Part shown: in pieces, positions 1 to 8,872 of the stretch
Position numbering within the stretch: the first letter of the stretch is position 1
How the letters are laid out: each line of letters begins with the position of its first letter
Source: Pseudalkalibacillus hwajinpoensis
Lineage (GTDB): Bacteria; Bacillota; Bacilli; Bacillales; Guptibacillaceae
Length of the DNA stretch: 64,000 bases
Assembly: GCF_015234585.1 (NCBI RefSeq)
Contig: NZ_JADFCM010000010.1
Coordinates: 47,632-111,631, forward strand
Reading direction: 5' to 3'
Made by a program: the position numbers and the translations under genes
Notes under the pieces: model-generated
The model's database searches: none
What the model was told of the DNA's origin: nothing
Seen by the model: only the letters and a program-made list of their open reading frames with translations

Positions 1-263
1 TTGTCTTGCTCCTGTATGAGACGAATAACCTCTTCTTTTCGATTGGCGAGGTTTTGAAGATAAAGCCAAGCTTCCTGAATATCCCTCAATTGAACTTCAT
101 CAAGCCCACCTGTTAACTCCTTACGGTAACGCGCAATAAACGGAACCGTGTTGCCATCATTTAAAAGTGTAATTACTTCTCGTACACTTCGTTCAGCAAG
201 CTGCAATTTCTGCGCTACCTTATGAAAATGTTCCGCTTGCTTTTGATCTGCTGTCATTTCCAA
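1..263 (-). CDS. tex: Tex/YdcI S1-domain RNA-binding protein, N-terminal part
   Basis: The gene runs off the left edge, so only about the first 87 residues are visible. They contain the block LLNDGNTVPFIARYRKE followed by GGLDEVQLRDI, which is diagnostic of the N-terminal domain of Tex (YdcI in B. subtilis), a conserved nucleic-acid-binding protein with a C-terminal S1 domain linked to transcription. A TTG at 261-263 lies 7 nt after an AGGAGG (271-276) and is preferred over the ATG two codons later, which would be 13 nt from it. It follows rsbX on the same strand, as ydcI follows rsbX in B. subtilis. A terminator separates the two. The rest of the protein cannot be judged. Confidence 0.88.
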   Translation of the reverse strand, partial: MEMTADQKQAEHFHKVAQKLQLAERSVREVITLLNDGNTVPFIARYRKELTGGLDEVQLRDIQEAWLYLQNLANRKEEVIRLIQEQD

Positions 264-397
264 AATAATTCCTCCTTGGGAGTCATTCGATAATATTATT
301 AGTTTACCGGATAAGTTGATTAGTTAAAAGCGCGCAAGCAAATTCACAAAAATACTACAGACGGTTTCTTCTATTAGCAGAAGAAACTTAAATCAAA

Positions 398-435
398 ATA
401 AAAAAGCTCTCCCTGATTTATCTGGAAGAACTTTT
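398..435 (-). terminator. Terminator of the sigma-B operon
   Basis: On the minus strand an AAAAAG-TTCTTCC arm pairs with GGGAGAGCTTTTTT through G-T wobbles, then runs into a T tract. It sits at the rsbX stop codon and would end the rsb-sigB transcript before tex. Confidence 0.75.
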
Positions 436-1037
436 TATACCGTTTTCCCTACAAGGAGAGTAATGTCATCATTTGTAGATGGAAGCGCGTCTGTTAAATG
501 CTGAAAGGATTCCTTTACTGAATCAAATCGAGCAATCATTGAGTAGTTTTTAGAACTAATTTGAACACCGTCAGAATAAGTAACAAAAGAGGACCCTGAA
601 GGATAATCAATTGATTGTACCTTCACCTTCTGAAGCTTTCCTGAGAGATACCCTGAATAAGAGATAGGACGAATAATCTTACCATCCGGTTGATAAATAA
701 TTAAATTAATATTTCCTATACCACTATATTCGAGCTGTCTTGTCTTAAGATCAAGTTTAAAAATAGAAAGAACGCACCCGCGTTTCCCTCTCATCTCTTC
801 ATTTGCACGTTTCATCAAAGCTTCTACATCTTCATCCTGATATTCTTTTACTACATTGATAGCGGCTAGGGAAGAATCTTTAGCCATATCTCCACTGCCA
901 AGCCCATCCGCTACAGCGCAAATGAAATAATCAGATGTTTCAGCTACATAATAGCTATCCCCGCACATCTGATTACCCGCCTTTGGTTTCTGATAAGCTG
1001 CAACAGTAAGCTTTTTAAAATCATGATGGTGAATCAT
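435..1037 (-). CDS. rsbX: RsbX, phosphoserine phosphatase resetting the stressosome
   Basis: A 200-residue PP2C-type phosphatase. Metal-binding motifs are visible: GDSYYV near residue 26, AVADGLGSGD near residue 41 and TYSDGV near residue 153. In B. subtilis RsbX removes phosphates from RsbS and RsbR and so shuts off the environmental branch of sigma-B activation. It is the last gene of the operon, starts 2 nt after the sigB stop, and is followed by a terminator. The length matches B. subtilis RsbX. Function is assigned by family and position. Confidence 0.95.
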   Translation of the reverse strand: MIHHHDFKKLTVAAYQKPKAGNQMCGDSYYVAETSDYFICAVADGLGSGDMAKDSSLAAINVVKEYQDEDVEALMKRANEEMRGKRGCVLSIFKLDLKTRQLEYSGIGNINLIIYQPDGKIIRPISYSGYLSGKLQKVKVQSIDYPSGSSFVTYSDGVQISSKNYSMIARFDSVKESFQHLTDALPSTNDDITLLVGKTV

Positions 1038-1039
1038 GA

Positions 1040-1831
1040 TTAAAAAGCCTCCGTTGGTTCAATGCGAATAGCCTGTCTTAATTTTTCGAGAGCTCTTCTC
1101 TGCAAGCGGGAAACATGCATTTGCGAAATACCAAGCTTCTCTCCGGTTTCTTTCTGGCTCATATTTTCAAAATACGTACAATTCAAGATTTCTTGTTCTC
1201 GCTCAGTGAGTACTGCAAAAGCCTTTTTAAGAAGCATTTGCTGATCAACAAGATCAAATCCTTGCTCTTGATCCCCAACTAGGTCAAGTAAGGTAACTGT
1301 ACTTCCTTCTTGATCTGCTTCAATTGAACTGTCAACCGAAAGAGCTTGATAACTTTTGCCCATTTCCATCGTCTCAAGAACTTCTTCCTCAGACACATTA
1401 AGGTACTCTGCAAGTTCATCGACCTTTGGAGAACGCTGAAGTTCATTAGTTAATTCTTCAACCGCTTTTTTAATACGGGGGCCAAGCTCTTTTATTCTTC
1501 TCGGAACGTGAACACTCCATGTTTTGTCCCGAATAAATCTTTTGATTTCACCGACAATCGTTGGAACTGCAAACGATTCAAAGCTTCTACCAAATTCAGG
1601 GTCGTAACGACGAAGAGCTGCAAGCAACCCAATCATCCCAACCTGTGAAAGGTCGTCATGAATGCTTTTCCCCTTCGAGAACTTACGGGCGAGTGACTGG
1701 ACAAGATCCTGATACCGCTCAACGAGCTTTAGTTGAACAACTTCATCAGTCGGATCGTTTTGATATTGTTCAATCCACTCATATACCTCATTGTTGTTAT
1801 TATTGCGGGGATGATGAGATTGTGTCGGCAT
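1040..1831 (-). CDS. sigB: RNA polymerase sigma factor SigB (general stress)
   Basis: A 263-residue sigma-70 factor of the SigB/SigF group. Region 2 has the core-binding stretch DLSQVGMIGLL and the -10 recognition segment GEIKRFIRDKTWSVHVPRR. Region 4 ends with a helix-turn-helix (MSQKETGEKLGISQMHVSR). It directs the general stress regulon. Its start lies 32 nt inside the 3' end of rsbW, so translation of the sigma factor and its anti-sigma factor is probably coupled. The first 15 residues are asparagine-rich (NNNNN) and poorly conserved. Confidence 0.97.
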   Translation of the reverse strand: MPTQSHHPRNNNNNEVYEWIEQYQNDPTDEVVQLKLVERYQDLVQSLARKFSKGKSIHDDLSQVGMIGLLAALRRYDPEFGRSFESFAVPTIVGEIKRFIRDKTWSVHVPRRIKELGPRIKKAVEELTNELQRSPKVDELAEYLNVSEEEVLETMEMGKSYQALSVDSSIEADQEGSTVTLLDLVGDQEQGFDLVDQQMLLKKAFAVLTEREQEILNCTYFENMSQKETGEKLGISQMHVSRLQRRALEKLRQAIRIEPTEAF

Positions 1832-2282
1832 CTACTTCCACCCCATCTCTATGGAGGAACTTTGTCATCATGACTACTACTCCGTCCTCTCCACTGATTT
1901 CCACTTTGTCCATCAGTGATTCAATCAGAAAGAGCCCTAATCCTCCCTCACTGAGTTGTTCTACAGACTTGTCACTATCAACTGGTCCAAGCTTTTCGGA
2001 AACTTTTGTATAGTCAAAACTTTGACCGCGATCGAGCACCATCATCTCAAGACGGTCTTCATAAATACCAAATCCAATTGTGATTTGACCCTTTTCATCT
2101 TCTTTATAAGCATGGTTCACTGCATTTGTACAAGCTTCTGAAAGGGCAATTTTGATATCCTCAATCTCATCATAAGAATATCCCATGCGATTCGCAATTC
2201 CTGAAACCGTTAATCTCGTAACGCCAACAAATTCTGCTTGTGCAGGGATTTTCATTTCAACGAAATCTGAAATATTGATCAC
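1800..2282 (-). CDS. rsbW: RsbW, anti-sigma-B factor and serine kinase
   Basis: A 160-residue GHKL-fold kinase. The N-box ALSEACTNAVNHAY (about residues 47-60), a G1-like DRGQSFD and a G2-like GGLGLFLI are all present. In the family, RsbW either holds SigB inactive or phosphorylates RsbV at the expense of ATP. It overlaps rsbV by 4 nt and sigB by 32 nt, consistent with tight stoichiometric coupling of the partner-switching module. Confidence 0.96.
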   Translation of the reverse strand: MINISDFVEMKIPAQAEFVGVTRLTVSGIANRMGYSYDEIEDIKIALSEACTNAVNHAYKEDEKGQITIGFGIYEDRLEMMVLDRGQSFDYTKVSEKLGPVDSDKSVEQLSEGGLGLFLIESLMDKVEISGEDGVVVMMTKFLHRDGVEVDADTISSSPQ

Positions 2283-2608
2283 TTCGATCCCCCCTTTACG
2301 TCTTCGATATCGATCACTTCGTCTAATCCAGTGATTTCAAAAAGACGTTGTACGCGTGAAGTCATTCCAGTCAACTTAAGAGAGCTACCGTGCTCTTTAG
2401 ATGACTTCAGTGCACCTACGAAGACACCAAGACCAGTACTGTCCATATAGTTTACGTCACCAAGATGAACAAGTGTCTCATGTCCTTCTTTTCCAGTTAA
2501 CGGAAGCAAAGCTTCACGGAGCTGAGGTGCTGTATAAGCATCAATTTCACCAGCTATATGTAAATGATGTGTATTTTCATGATCTTCTTGTTTGATTTGC
2601 AAATTCAT
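2279..2608 (-). CDS. rsbV: RsbV, anti-anti-sigma factor
   Basis: A 109-residue STAS-domain protein. The phosphorylation site is in YMDSTGLG, with the acceptor serine at residue 57. Unphosphorylated RsbV binds RsbW and frees SigB; RsbU dephosphorylates it under stress. A good ribosome site (AGGGGG) precedes the ATG, and a sigma-B-type promoter lies immediately upstream, giving positive feedback. Confidence 0.96.
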   Translation of the reverse strand: MNLQIKQEDHENTHHLHIAGEIDAYTAPQLREALLPLTGKEGHETLVHLGDVNYMDSTGLGVFVGALKSSKEHGSSLKLTGMTSRVQRLFEITGLDEVIDIEDVKGGSK

Positions 2609-2661
2609 AACATTACCCCCTGTAGGTTGCTTCTAATTATTAGTTAAATCCATTAATTCCT

Positions 2662-2688
2662 TATTCCACTTTTAGAAAGAAGTTAAAC
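2662..2688 (-). promoter_or_regulatory. Sigma-B-type promoter upstream of rsbV
   Basis: On the minus strand GTTTAA (2683-2688) is followed after 15 nt by GGAATA (2662-2667), close to the sigma-B consensus GTTTAA-N12-14-GGGWAW. The -35 element overlaps the rsbU stop codon. B. subtilis has an autoregulatory sigma-B promoter at the same operon position, which supports the call. Confidence 0.75.
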
Positions 2689-3693
2689 CTCACGACGCAA
2701 AATAACAAGGGTGAAATCATCTCTGAGTTCAAACTCCTGTAAGCGCTCAAGCTCTCGATAAACCTCATCGACAATTTCTTGAGCAGAGAGGTGGATGTAT
2801 TTACGAATTAACGCAACAATTTCATCACGTTCAATAAAACCATTAGTGGAGCGGCATTCAGTTACACCATCTGAAAGCATGATAACCATATCATTTCCAT
2901 TAAGGACACGTTGGTATTCCTGATATGACGTTTTCTTTGAAACCCCTAGGACAAGTCCCTTTGTAAATAGCTCCTCGAACTCATCTTTTTCTGCGTCGTA
3001 AAAAAAGCCCGGTTCATGACCGGCACCAGCGTAATAAAATGAATGAACCCTAGGATCATATAATCCGTAAAACATTGTAATAAACATATTAGGGTCAACA
3101 TTTTGTTCCACTACACGATTTAGATTTTCAAGAACGGCACCCGGCTGCATTCGCTGCTCTGGTGCGCTATCCATAGTGTATTTAATCATACTCATACATA
3201 AAGCAGCTGGGATTCCCTTACCAATAACATCAGCGATAGCTACACTAACGCAATTGTTCTCATCTTGAACAAAATGATAGTAATCCCCGCTCATTTTCTG
3301 GGCGGGTTTACTAATAGCACCAATATCAAGATCCTGAACTTCCGGCTTATCACCCGCAAGCAAGGTTTGCTGCATGTTTGCCGCAATCTCAATTTCGGAT
3401 TCTAATTGTTGCTGACGACTACGAAGACTCTGATGCTCTCTGTATGCAAACCCATACCCGATCATCATCTCAAGTAGAAAATCATACGAATTTTTAAGCT
3501 GCTCAGGTATATCCGGGAACAGCTCCTCAAGAACGCTCACATGGAGACTGACAGCTTCTTCAGGAGATATTTTTTGTTCAATCATCTTTCGACTAAACTG
3601 CTGTCCCTTATATAAGGTTTGCTCAGACTGCTCCTCTAAATAATTTTCTAATATTGCTTTATATTTTTGATATTGAAGATCTCGGTCGTCCAT
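2683..3693 (-). CDS. rsbU: RsbU, PP2C-type phosphatase activating sigma-B
   Basis: A 336-residue protein. The N-terminal ~85 residues form the helical RsbT-binding domain, then a short coil (REHQSLRSRQQQLESEIEIA) leads into a SpoIIE/PP2C phosphatase domain. Visible metal-site motifs are SGDYYHFV, VAIADVIGKGIPAAL and IMLSDGVTE. When bound by RsbT it dephosphorylates RsbV. Length and organisation match B. subtilis RsbU. It lies 15 nt after rsbT in the operon. Confidence 0.96.
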   Translation of the reverse strand: MDDRDLQYQKYKAILENYLEEQSEQTLYKGQQFSRKMIEQKISPEEAVSLHVSVLEELFPDIPEQLKNSYDFLLEMMIGYGFAYREHQSLRSRQQQLESEIEIAANMQQTLLAGDKPEVQDLDIGAISKPAQKMSGDYYHFVQDENNCVSVAIADVIGKGIPAALCMSMIKYTMDSAPEQRMQPGAVLENLNRVVEQNVDPNMFITMFYGLYDPRVHSFYYAGAGHEPGFFYDAEKDEFEELFTKGLVLGVSKKTSYQEYQRVLNGNDMVIMLSDGVTECRSTNGFIERDEIVALIRKYIHLSAQEIVDEVYRELERLQEFELRDDFTLVILRREV

Positions 3694-3708
3694 TGTTGTC
3701 TATCCTCC

Positions 3709-4110
3709 TTAACGGAGCCATTTAATAGAAGTAATAACTGTTCCTTCATTTTCTTTCGAATCGATCGTAAACTCATCCATTAATCGTTTGACCCCAGGAA
3801 GACCAGCTCCTAGACCACCAGAGGTTGTAAAACCATCTTCCATTACTTTTCTAATATCTTTAATTCCCGGGCCAGAGTCAGATGCTTCGATTTTAAGTCC
3901 TAACTTCCCCCCGTTTTCTACCCGTTCAATGGCTACTTCGCCACTCCCGGCATAGAGGTATATGTTACGAGCGAGTTCAGAAATAGCCGTCGTAATACGA
4001 GCTTGATCAACAGTACCGAAGCCTAGCTCTTTTGCTATATTCCTACCAGACTGTCTCGCTTTCACAATATCCCATTCATTTCGTACTTCCACACAGGATT
4101 GGATATTCAT
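3709..4110 (-). CDS. rsbT: RsbT, stressosome serine/threonine kinase
   Basis: A 133-residue GHKL kinase: N-box AISELARNIYLYAG (about 43-56), ATP-lid aspartate in ASDSGPGI (Asp78) and the glycine-rich GGLGAGLPGVKRL. In the family RsbT phosphorylates RsbR and RsbS inside the stressosome, is then released and activates RsbU. It starts 3 nt after the rsbS stop codon. Confidence 0.96.
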   Translation of the reverse strand: MNIQSCVEVRNEWDIVKARQSGRNIAKELGFGTVDQARITTAISELARNIYLYAGSGEVAIERVENGGKLGLKIEASDSGPGIKDIRKVMEDGFTTSGGLGAGLPGVKRLMDEFTIDSKENEGTVITSIKWLR

Positions 4111-4113
4111 AAC

Positions 4114-4470
4114 TTATCCCCCCAATTCCTGTTGTAATTTCTCTAACCCCTGTTCTAAATCTAATGCAGTCGGGACATTCTTCATCATGATGCCTAAATC
4201 AATTAGCGTAATAGCAACGGCAGGTTGAATTCCTGTCAGCACTACTTTTGCCCCCATTAAATTCGACATGCGCACTACATCACCTAAAACTTTGGCAATA
4301 AATGAATCAATCATATCGACAGAAGTTAAATCAATTACAACGCCCTTTGCTCCTGTTTCATGAATCTTCTCGAGCAAATCCTCCTGAAATTGAAGCGCGG
4401 TTTTGTCATCGAGATCTATCTGTATAGTAATTAGTAAATACTCATTTAATTTTAATATAGGAATTCGCAT
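4114..4470 (-). CDS. rsbS: RsbS, stressosome STAS-domain antagonist
   Basis: A 118-residue single STAS domain. The acceptor serine is Ser56 in MIDSFIAK, equivalent to Ser59 of B. subtilis RsbS. RsbS forms the core of the stressosome with RsbR paralogues and sequesters RsbT. It lies 12 nt after rsbR and 3 nt before rsbT. Confidence 0.96.
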   Translation of the reverse strand: MRIPILKLNEYLLITIQIDLDDKTALQFQEDLLEKIHETGAKGVVIDLTSVDMIDSFIAKVLGDVVRMSNLMGAKVVLTGIQPAVAITLIDLGIMMKNVPTALDLEQGLEKLQQELGG

Positions 4471-4482
4471 AGTCTTACCCCC

Positions 4483-5304
4483 TTACTCAATCTCAATCAT
4501 TTGACGCTTAGTCATTTCTAATGCAGTTTTCATGCCTTTAAATAACGTACTTTTCGTTGGGAATTGCCCAAGGTCAATTCCCAGGTTAACGATTGTTTGA
4601 GCAATTTCTGGTCTAATTCCTACAAGAATGCACTGAGCACCTACAAGTCTCACTGCTTCTGCTGCTTGTATAATATGATGAGCGACCATCGTATCAACAA
4701 CTGGAACCCCAGTGATTTCAATAAGAACAACTTGAGACCTGTGTTTAATAACACCAGTTAACAAGTTTTCCATTATAAGTTTCGCCCGCTCAGTATCAAT
4801 TGTGCCTATAAGTGGCATGACGCTAATATTCTCAAATACCGGAATGAGAGGTGCTGATAATTCTTGAAGGGCAACTTTTTGAATAGATACAGTGTTCTCC
4901 CAATTTTTTGCGCTCTCATTAATTAATTGATTAACAATTGGATCGATCCAACGATCGATTTCATCATACATGCTAAACACTTTGTCATTAGATTGATTCG
5001 CATCAAGAAGAACAGCTAAAATAATTCGACGGAAGTTTTGTAGTCCCTGCGTGACATAACTCAGTCTCCAACCAATCTTCATCAAACGCTCTGCAAACTC
5101 CGTCATTCGTTCTGTTGGTTTATGAACGTTTTGTTCAATATGCGTGTAAATAATCTCGAACAACTCTTTGTTCGTTTCTATATAAGCATTATCTGTTATT
5201 GATTGAAGCCGATGTTCATCCCGTACTCTTTCCATCTCATCCATCCATCTGGTGTAAATACGTTCTCGGCTTTCATTCAATAATTGTATAACTAACTTGT
5301 CCAT
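4483..5304 (-). CDS. rsbR: RsbR, stressosome co-antagonist/sensor
   Basis: A 273-residue protein with an N-terminal helical, non-haem-globin-like sensor half (about 1-140) and a C-terminal STAS domain (about 152-265). Both regulatory threonines are in register with B. subtilis RsbRA: Thr171 in IDTERA and Thr205 in VVDTMVA. It is the first gene of the operon, with GGGAGGAG 7 nt before the ATG. No clear housekeeping promoter could be picked in the 277 nt upstream. Confidence 0.96.
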   Translation of the reverse strand: MDKLVIQLLNESRERIYTRWMDEMERVRDEHRLQSITDNAYIETNKELFEIIYTHIEQNVHKPTERMTEFAERLMKIGWRLSYVTQGLQNFRRIILAVLLDANQSNDKVFSMYDEIDRWIDPIVNQLINESAKNWENTVSIQKVALQELSAPLIPVFENISVMPLIGTIDTERAKLIMENLLTGVIKHRSQVVLIEITGVPVVDTMVAHHIIQAAEAVRLVGAQCILVGIRPEIAQTIVNLGIDLGQFPTKSTLFKGMKTALEMTKRQMIEIE

Positions 5305-5581
5305 CGTGCTCCTCCCAACGATCTTTCTTCATTCATTTATCTTCTCATTGCAAGAAATCACTCGCAATTATTATGCCTTACTAGTCTTAGCGCATCACAT
5401 CATTTTCATCTTAACACACTTTTCGACATAACTAGAAAATTCCCTGCTGTGAGCTACACGAAATGTGGTGAATAGAAGGGGGAACAGACCAAAAGTTGCA
5501 AGGAACCACTCTAACTAAAAGCACTTATATGATACAAAAAAACTGCTCATAGGAGCAGCTTCGTTTGGGTATTATACGTTT
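5305..5581. other. Intergenic region between ndoA and rsbR
   Basis: It holds the rsbR leader and, near its left end, the ndoA terminator. No open frame with a ribosome site and no convincing -35/-10 pair was found. It is AT-rich near rsbR. Confidence 0.5.
5537..5562 (-). terminator. Terminator downstream of ndoA
   Basis: On the minus strand CTGCTC and GAGCAG pair around a short loop and are followed by seven T residues, a textbook intrinsic terminator between ndoA and rsbR. Confidence 0.85.
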
Positions 5582-5932
5582 TCAAAAATCAATGAGTCCA
5601 AGGCTGATCTGCAAAGCTTCTTGCACTCTTTGCATCATACCCTCATCAAGGTGAGTGATTTTATCAGTTAGACGCTGTTTATCAATGGTACGAATTTGTT
5701 CTAGCAGGATAACCGAATCACGTTCAAACCCGTAACGCTTGGCATCAATTTCCACATGTGTGGGCAGCTTAGCTTTTTGGATTTGCGCAGTAATTGCGGC
5801 AACAATGACAGTAGGACTAAAACGATTCCCAATGTCGTTCTGAATAATTAAGACGGGTCTTACCCCACCTTGTTCAGAACCTACAACAGGAGAAAGGTCA
5901 GCAAAATACACATCACCTCGTTTGACAATCAA
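5582..5932 (-). CDS. ndoA: NdoA (MazF family) endoribonuclease toxin
   Basis: A 116-residue PemK/MazF-fold mRNA interferase, apparently near-identical to B. subtilis Endo[17 protein letters not shown] at the start, [13 protein letters not shown] in the active-site region and [13 protein letters not shown] later. The family cuts single-stranded RNA at UACAU-type sites. Initiation is at a TTG, as the conserved MIVKRG start shows. The coding region starts 4 nt after the antitoxin stop, so the pair is coupled. Confidence 0.96.
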   Translation of the reverse strand: MIVKRGDVYFADLSPVVGSEQGGVRPVLIIQNDIGNRFSPTVIVAAITAQIQKAKLPTHVEIDAKRYGFERDSVILLEQIRTIDKQRLTDKITHLDEGMMQRVQEALQISLGLIDF

Positions 5933-5936
5933 GCCA

Positions 5937-6215
5937 CTACACCCCGCTTACTAAGCGGTCCACGGTGTGCTCTGCTTCCTCCTCAACAAGAAAGGCTTCT
6001 GCTGCAAGGTTCAAGTTAATCTTAGCCATCTCCATGTACCCCTGGCGCATGGCGTCACGAATTTGTCGCTTCTTTCGTTCGCGAATATACATTGTCGTGG
6101 CCTGTGATATGAACTCGTTACGATCAAGCTGTTCCTGTTGAATAATACCATCCACCTCATTTAAAATATGTTGTGGGAGAGTTACAACAATCGATTTTTT
6201 GTTTGCCTCTGACAC
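5937..6215 (-). CDS. ndoAI: NdoAI (MazE-like) antitoxin of NdoA
   Basis: An about 92-residue ribbon-helix-helix antitoxin. The central [17 protein letters not shown] and C-terminal [12 protein letters not shown] match B. subtilis EndoAI. I place the start at the GTG at 6213-6215, 9 nt after GGAGG (6225-6229), because it yields an N terminus aligned with the B. subtilis protein; an ATG two codons upstream is only 3 nt from the GGAGG. It precedes ndoA and should neutralise it by direct binding. Confidence 0.92.
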   Translation of the reverse strand: MSEANKKSIVVTLPQHILNEVDGIIQQEQLDRNEFISQATTMYIRERKKRQIRDAMRQGYMEMAKINLNLAAEAFLVEEEAEHTVDRLVSGV

Positions 6216-6349
6216 AAACATACACCTCCGAAGCACTGCTACTCATATTGTATTCCACCATTAATCTTACCATTGCAAACGACGCATTGCAAAACAACTT
6301 TCCACAAGACTATTTCATCATATTCTTCCAAAATCCTTCTTTTATTTTA

Positions 6350-7516
6350 CTATTTTTTTAAAATTGTATTCATTACGCCTTTTTTTTCTCCGTTTTCACG
6401 AAAAAGTCTCGGAACGCGCGGTCCTATCATACAAGGAATTTCATAGTTAATCGTCTCAAGTCGTTCAGCAATGTCATCTATTGTAATTTCCTCTGAACCT
6501 TGTACTCCAATTAGCGTCACATGAGTTCCTATTTCAACTTTAGAAGAAAGACGAACCATGAGTTGATCCATACAGATACGACCTACAATAGGGGCACGCT
6601 CACCATTTATGAGAACATAAGCATTACTTAGTTTACGTATCCATCCATCAGCATATCCAATAGGAACTGTTCCAATCCATTCCCCTTCAGCTGTGTGATA
6701 CGTAGACCCATAGCTAATCGGCTCTCCTGTGCTCATTTGCTTCACGTTAACTAGCTGACTATGAAGACTAAATGCAGGTTTAAGCTCAAAAGGTTGAATG
6801 GACTTCATCTCTTGAGAAGGAATCAATCCATACATAGAAATACCGATACGAATTAAATTTCCAATTCGATCAGGGTAGCGAATCGCTCCTGCACTATTTC
6901 CAAGATGAACCCATTTAGGCTCAATACCTTCTCTTCGAAAATAATCTTTCATTTTTTTAAAAGTTGCTATTTGAGATTCAATGAAAGCATTATCCGGTTC
7001 ATCCGCTGTCGCGAAATGAGTGTAGATCCCCTCAACGATAAAAGAAGTGTGCTTTCTTAAACTTTCTATAATCATGGTTGCTTCTGTTTCCTTTTTTATC
7101 CCAAGACGCCCCATCCCAGTGTCAACTTTCAAATGGATCTTAAGTGATAATTCCCCTAGTACTCTCGCAGCTTGTTCGATCCAATCTTTTTGGAAAGCAG
7201 TAAGGGTAATGTCATGTTCTGCTGCCATTTTCACATGCTCAGGAGGCACCCATCCCAATACAAGAATGGGAGCATCAATTCCTTCTTCACGAAGTGCAAG
7301 TGCCTCATCAAGAATAGCCACCGCAAGGTATTTAGCCCCAGCGCTTAAAGCCTTCTTAGCTGTCGCAACAGCTCCATGTCCATACCCATTTCCTTTCACA
7401 ACAGCCATGATGGAAACATCTTTCGGCACATATTGCTTATATGATCTTACATTCTGTTCAATGGCATCCAGATTAACCTCAGCCCAAGTTCCACGATAAA
7501 ACGCCTGATTGTCCAT
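6350..7516 (-). CDS. alr: Alanine racemase
   Basis: A 388-residue fold-type III PLP enzyme making D-alanine for peptidoglycan. The PLP lysine is in AVVKGNGYGHGA near residue 39 and the catalytic tyrosine in SYGSTYHT near residue 270. The C terminus contains the usual RICMDQLMV segment. The length equals B. subtilis AlrA (389). It lies upstream of ndoAI-ndoA exactly as in B. subtilis. Confidence 0.96.
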   Translation of the reverse strand: MDNQAFYRGTWAEVNLDAIEQNVRSYKQYVPKDVSIMAVVKGNGYGHGAVATAKKALSAGAKYLAVAILDEALALREEGIDAPILVLGWVPPEHVKMAAEHDITLTAFQKDWIEQAARVLGELSLKIHLKVDTGMGRLGIKKETEATMIIESLRKHTSFIVEGIYTHFATADEPDNAFIESQIATFKKMKDYFRREGIEPKWVHLGNSAGAIRYPDRIGNLIRIGISMYGLIPSQEMKSIQPFELKPAFSLHSQLVNVKQMSTGEPISYGSTYHTAEGEWIGTVPIGYADGWIRKLSNAYVLINGERAPIVGRICMDQLMVRLSSKVEIGTHVTLIGVQGSEEITIDDIAERLETINYEIPCMIGPRVPRLFRENGEKKGVMNTILKK

Positions 7517-7566
7517 TCCAACTTCCTCCTAAAACAAATCACTCTGCCCTCTATTTTAGGAGATTT

Positions 7567-7686
7567 CAAGAAAAGCGCAAGTGTCTCGTTAGTTCCGACA
7601 AGCGCTGGAAGCTTTTTTCCTGAACACGCCCTTTGTGTTCTGGGGAAAAGCTGAAGCGACTCGAGGAACTAGACACTGGAGCTAGA
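7567..7686. repeat. Long hairpin repeat, copy A
   Basis: A 120-nt element built as nested stems. The outer arm AGTGTCT-CG-AGTTCC pairs with GGAACTAGACACT, a middle AGCTTTTTTCC pairs with GGGGAAAAGCT, and an apical GAACAC-GCCCTTT-GTGTTC hairpin closes it. The conserved words GACAAGCGCTGGAA and TGAAGCGA-TCGAG lie between stems. Two related copies occur at 36.7-37.0 kb. It is non-coding and its function is unknown. Confidence 0.85.
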
Positions 7687-7733
7687 CAAGAAAAGCGCAA
7701 GTGTCTCGTTAGTTCCGACAAGCGCTGGAAGCT
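7687..7733. repeat. Truncated second copy of the hairpin repeat
   Basis: These 47 nt are identical to 7567-7613 and then stop where the descending half of the hairpin would begin. It looks like a partial tandem duplication of copy A, offset by exactly 120 nt. Confidence 0.9.
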
Positions 7734-7762
7734 ATTAAATATGGTTGACTATAGCTATTTCT

Positions 7763-7801
7763 AAAAAAGGTTCAGCCATGTAATCATAGCTGAACCTCTT
7801 T
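7763..7801 (-). terminator. Terminator downstream of the ydcC-like gene
   Basis: AGGTTCAGC pairs with GCTGAACCT around a 12-nt loop, flanked by A and T tracts. It lies just past the lipoprotein stop codon. Confidence 0.75.
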
Positions 7802-7807
7802 GAAGTG

Positions 7808-8812
7808 TTATTTAATTTCCGTCATACCATACACTGACCTTGCCACAGACGCCATCTCTTCTTGAGTTAAATCATTTGAAGCCAGGAAGAAATCAACACC
7901 ATTATGGTTCCAGGTAACTGTCGTATCTGTCATGACACCCATTGTAAAGCCTAAGTCCACCGGTTGACCCTCACCTACCGAGACAGGAGCACTTGTTTCG
8001 AGCACTGCCTCACTTTTCTCTTCTATTAACGTAAAGGACTTTTCACCAGTGAAGCTTAACATAACTTTGTTTGTGGCTACTTCTTTCTCATCTGTAAGAC
8101 CTGTGCCTTGTGGTTCATACATTGGATACACAACTTCAAACGGTTCATTTGTTGTAGCAATGACAGGTACTTCTAACTGAGCAGCTGTCATATTTCGTTC
8201 CATATCAAATGCACCCTTATCGAATGAAGCGTTGAATTTCATATTAGAGAATTCAATATCAACAAGAGGTTTCTGATCTTGATTCATAATGGTTACTTTC
8301 TCTGGCGCAAGGTCTTTCTTATTTAATTGGATAGACTGTTTTGATAAGTTCTTGTTCTGATAGTTTGTTTTCGTTGTAAACACATAATCATTTTCTTTTG
8401 CTTCAAACTCTGCTCCAGAATCATTTAGTATATCTAAAACAAGCGTGTTATAGAGATAAGCCTGGCTACCGTTCTCCGGCCAATCACTCTGGAATCTAAA
8501 ACTTTTATTAAGAGCAGGAGTCAGAACAAATACCCCTTCATCGTTACGCAAGATAATTTGACTCTGTTCTTTTGAAGCGTTTTTTAATTCAACACGATAA
8601 AAAGAGGGCTTTTGGTACCAGATCTCTACATCATAACGCTGTGGTTCTTCACCTGTTTCAAGCGTCATTTTGGCATTTACTTTATAGCTCTCCATCTCGT
8701 TCAACTTTTTGTCTAAAGCATCCACAACATCCTGCTGACTTTTCTGTCCGCATCCCGATAGCGCCACAAGCATCAGTACTCCGATAAGAAAAACGACTCC
8801 GAACTTTTTCAC
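7808..8812 (-). CDS. ydcC: YdcC-like lipoprotein
   Basis: About 334 residues with a lipoprotein signal: positive start VKKF, a hydrophobic stretch and the lipobox LSGC. The mature part has the LolA/YdcC-like pattern (DVVDALDKKLNEMESYKVNA followed by beta-rich repeats) seen in outer-surface sporulation-associated lipoproteins. The GTG at 8810-8812 is preferred because AAAGGAG lies 8 nt upstream and the signal peptide begins there; an ATG 17 codons upstream gives an unlikely tail. The position between acpS/nnr and alr matches B. subtilis ydcC. The molecular role is unknown. Confidence 0.88.
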   Translation of the reverse strand: MKKFGVVFLIGVLMLVALSGCGQKSQQDVVDALDKKLNEMESYKVNAKMTLETGEEPQRYDVEIWYQKPSFYRVELKNASKEQSQIILRNDEGVFVLTPALNKSFRFQSDWPENGSQAYLYNTLVLDILNDSGAEFEAKENDYVFTTKTNYQNKNLSKQSIQLNKKDLAPEKVTIMNQDQKPLVDIEFSNMKFNASFDKGAFDMERNMTAAQLEVPVIATTNEPFEVVYPMYEPQGTGLTDEKEVATNKVMLSFTGEKSFTLIEEKSEAVLETSAPVSVGEGQPVDLGFTMGVMTDTTVTWNHNGVDFFLASNDLTQEEMASVARSVYGMTEIK

Positions 8813-8872
8813 TCTATCCAACTCCTTTGCCTCATTTAAAACGACAAAGGAGGTTCCTGTCATGTGAAAAAC

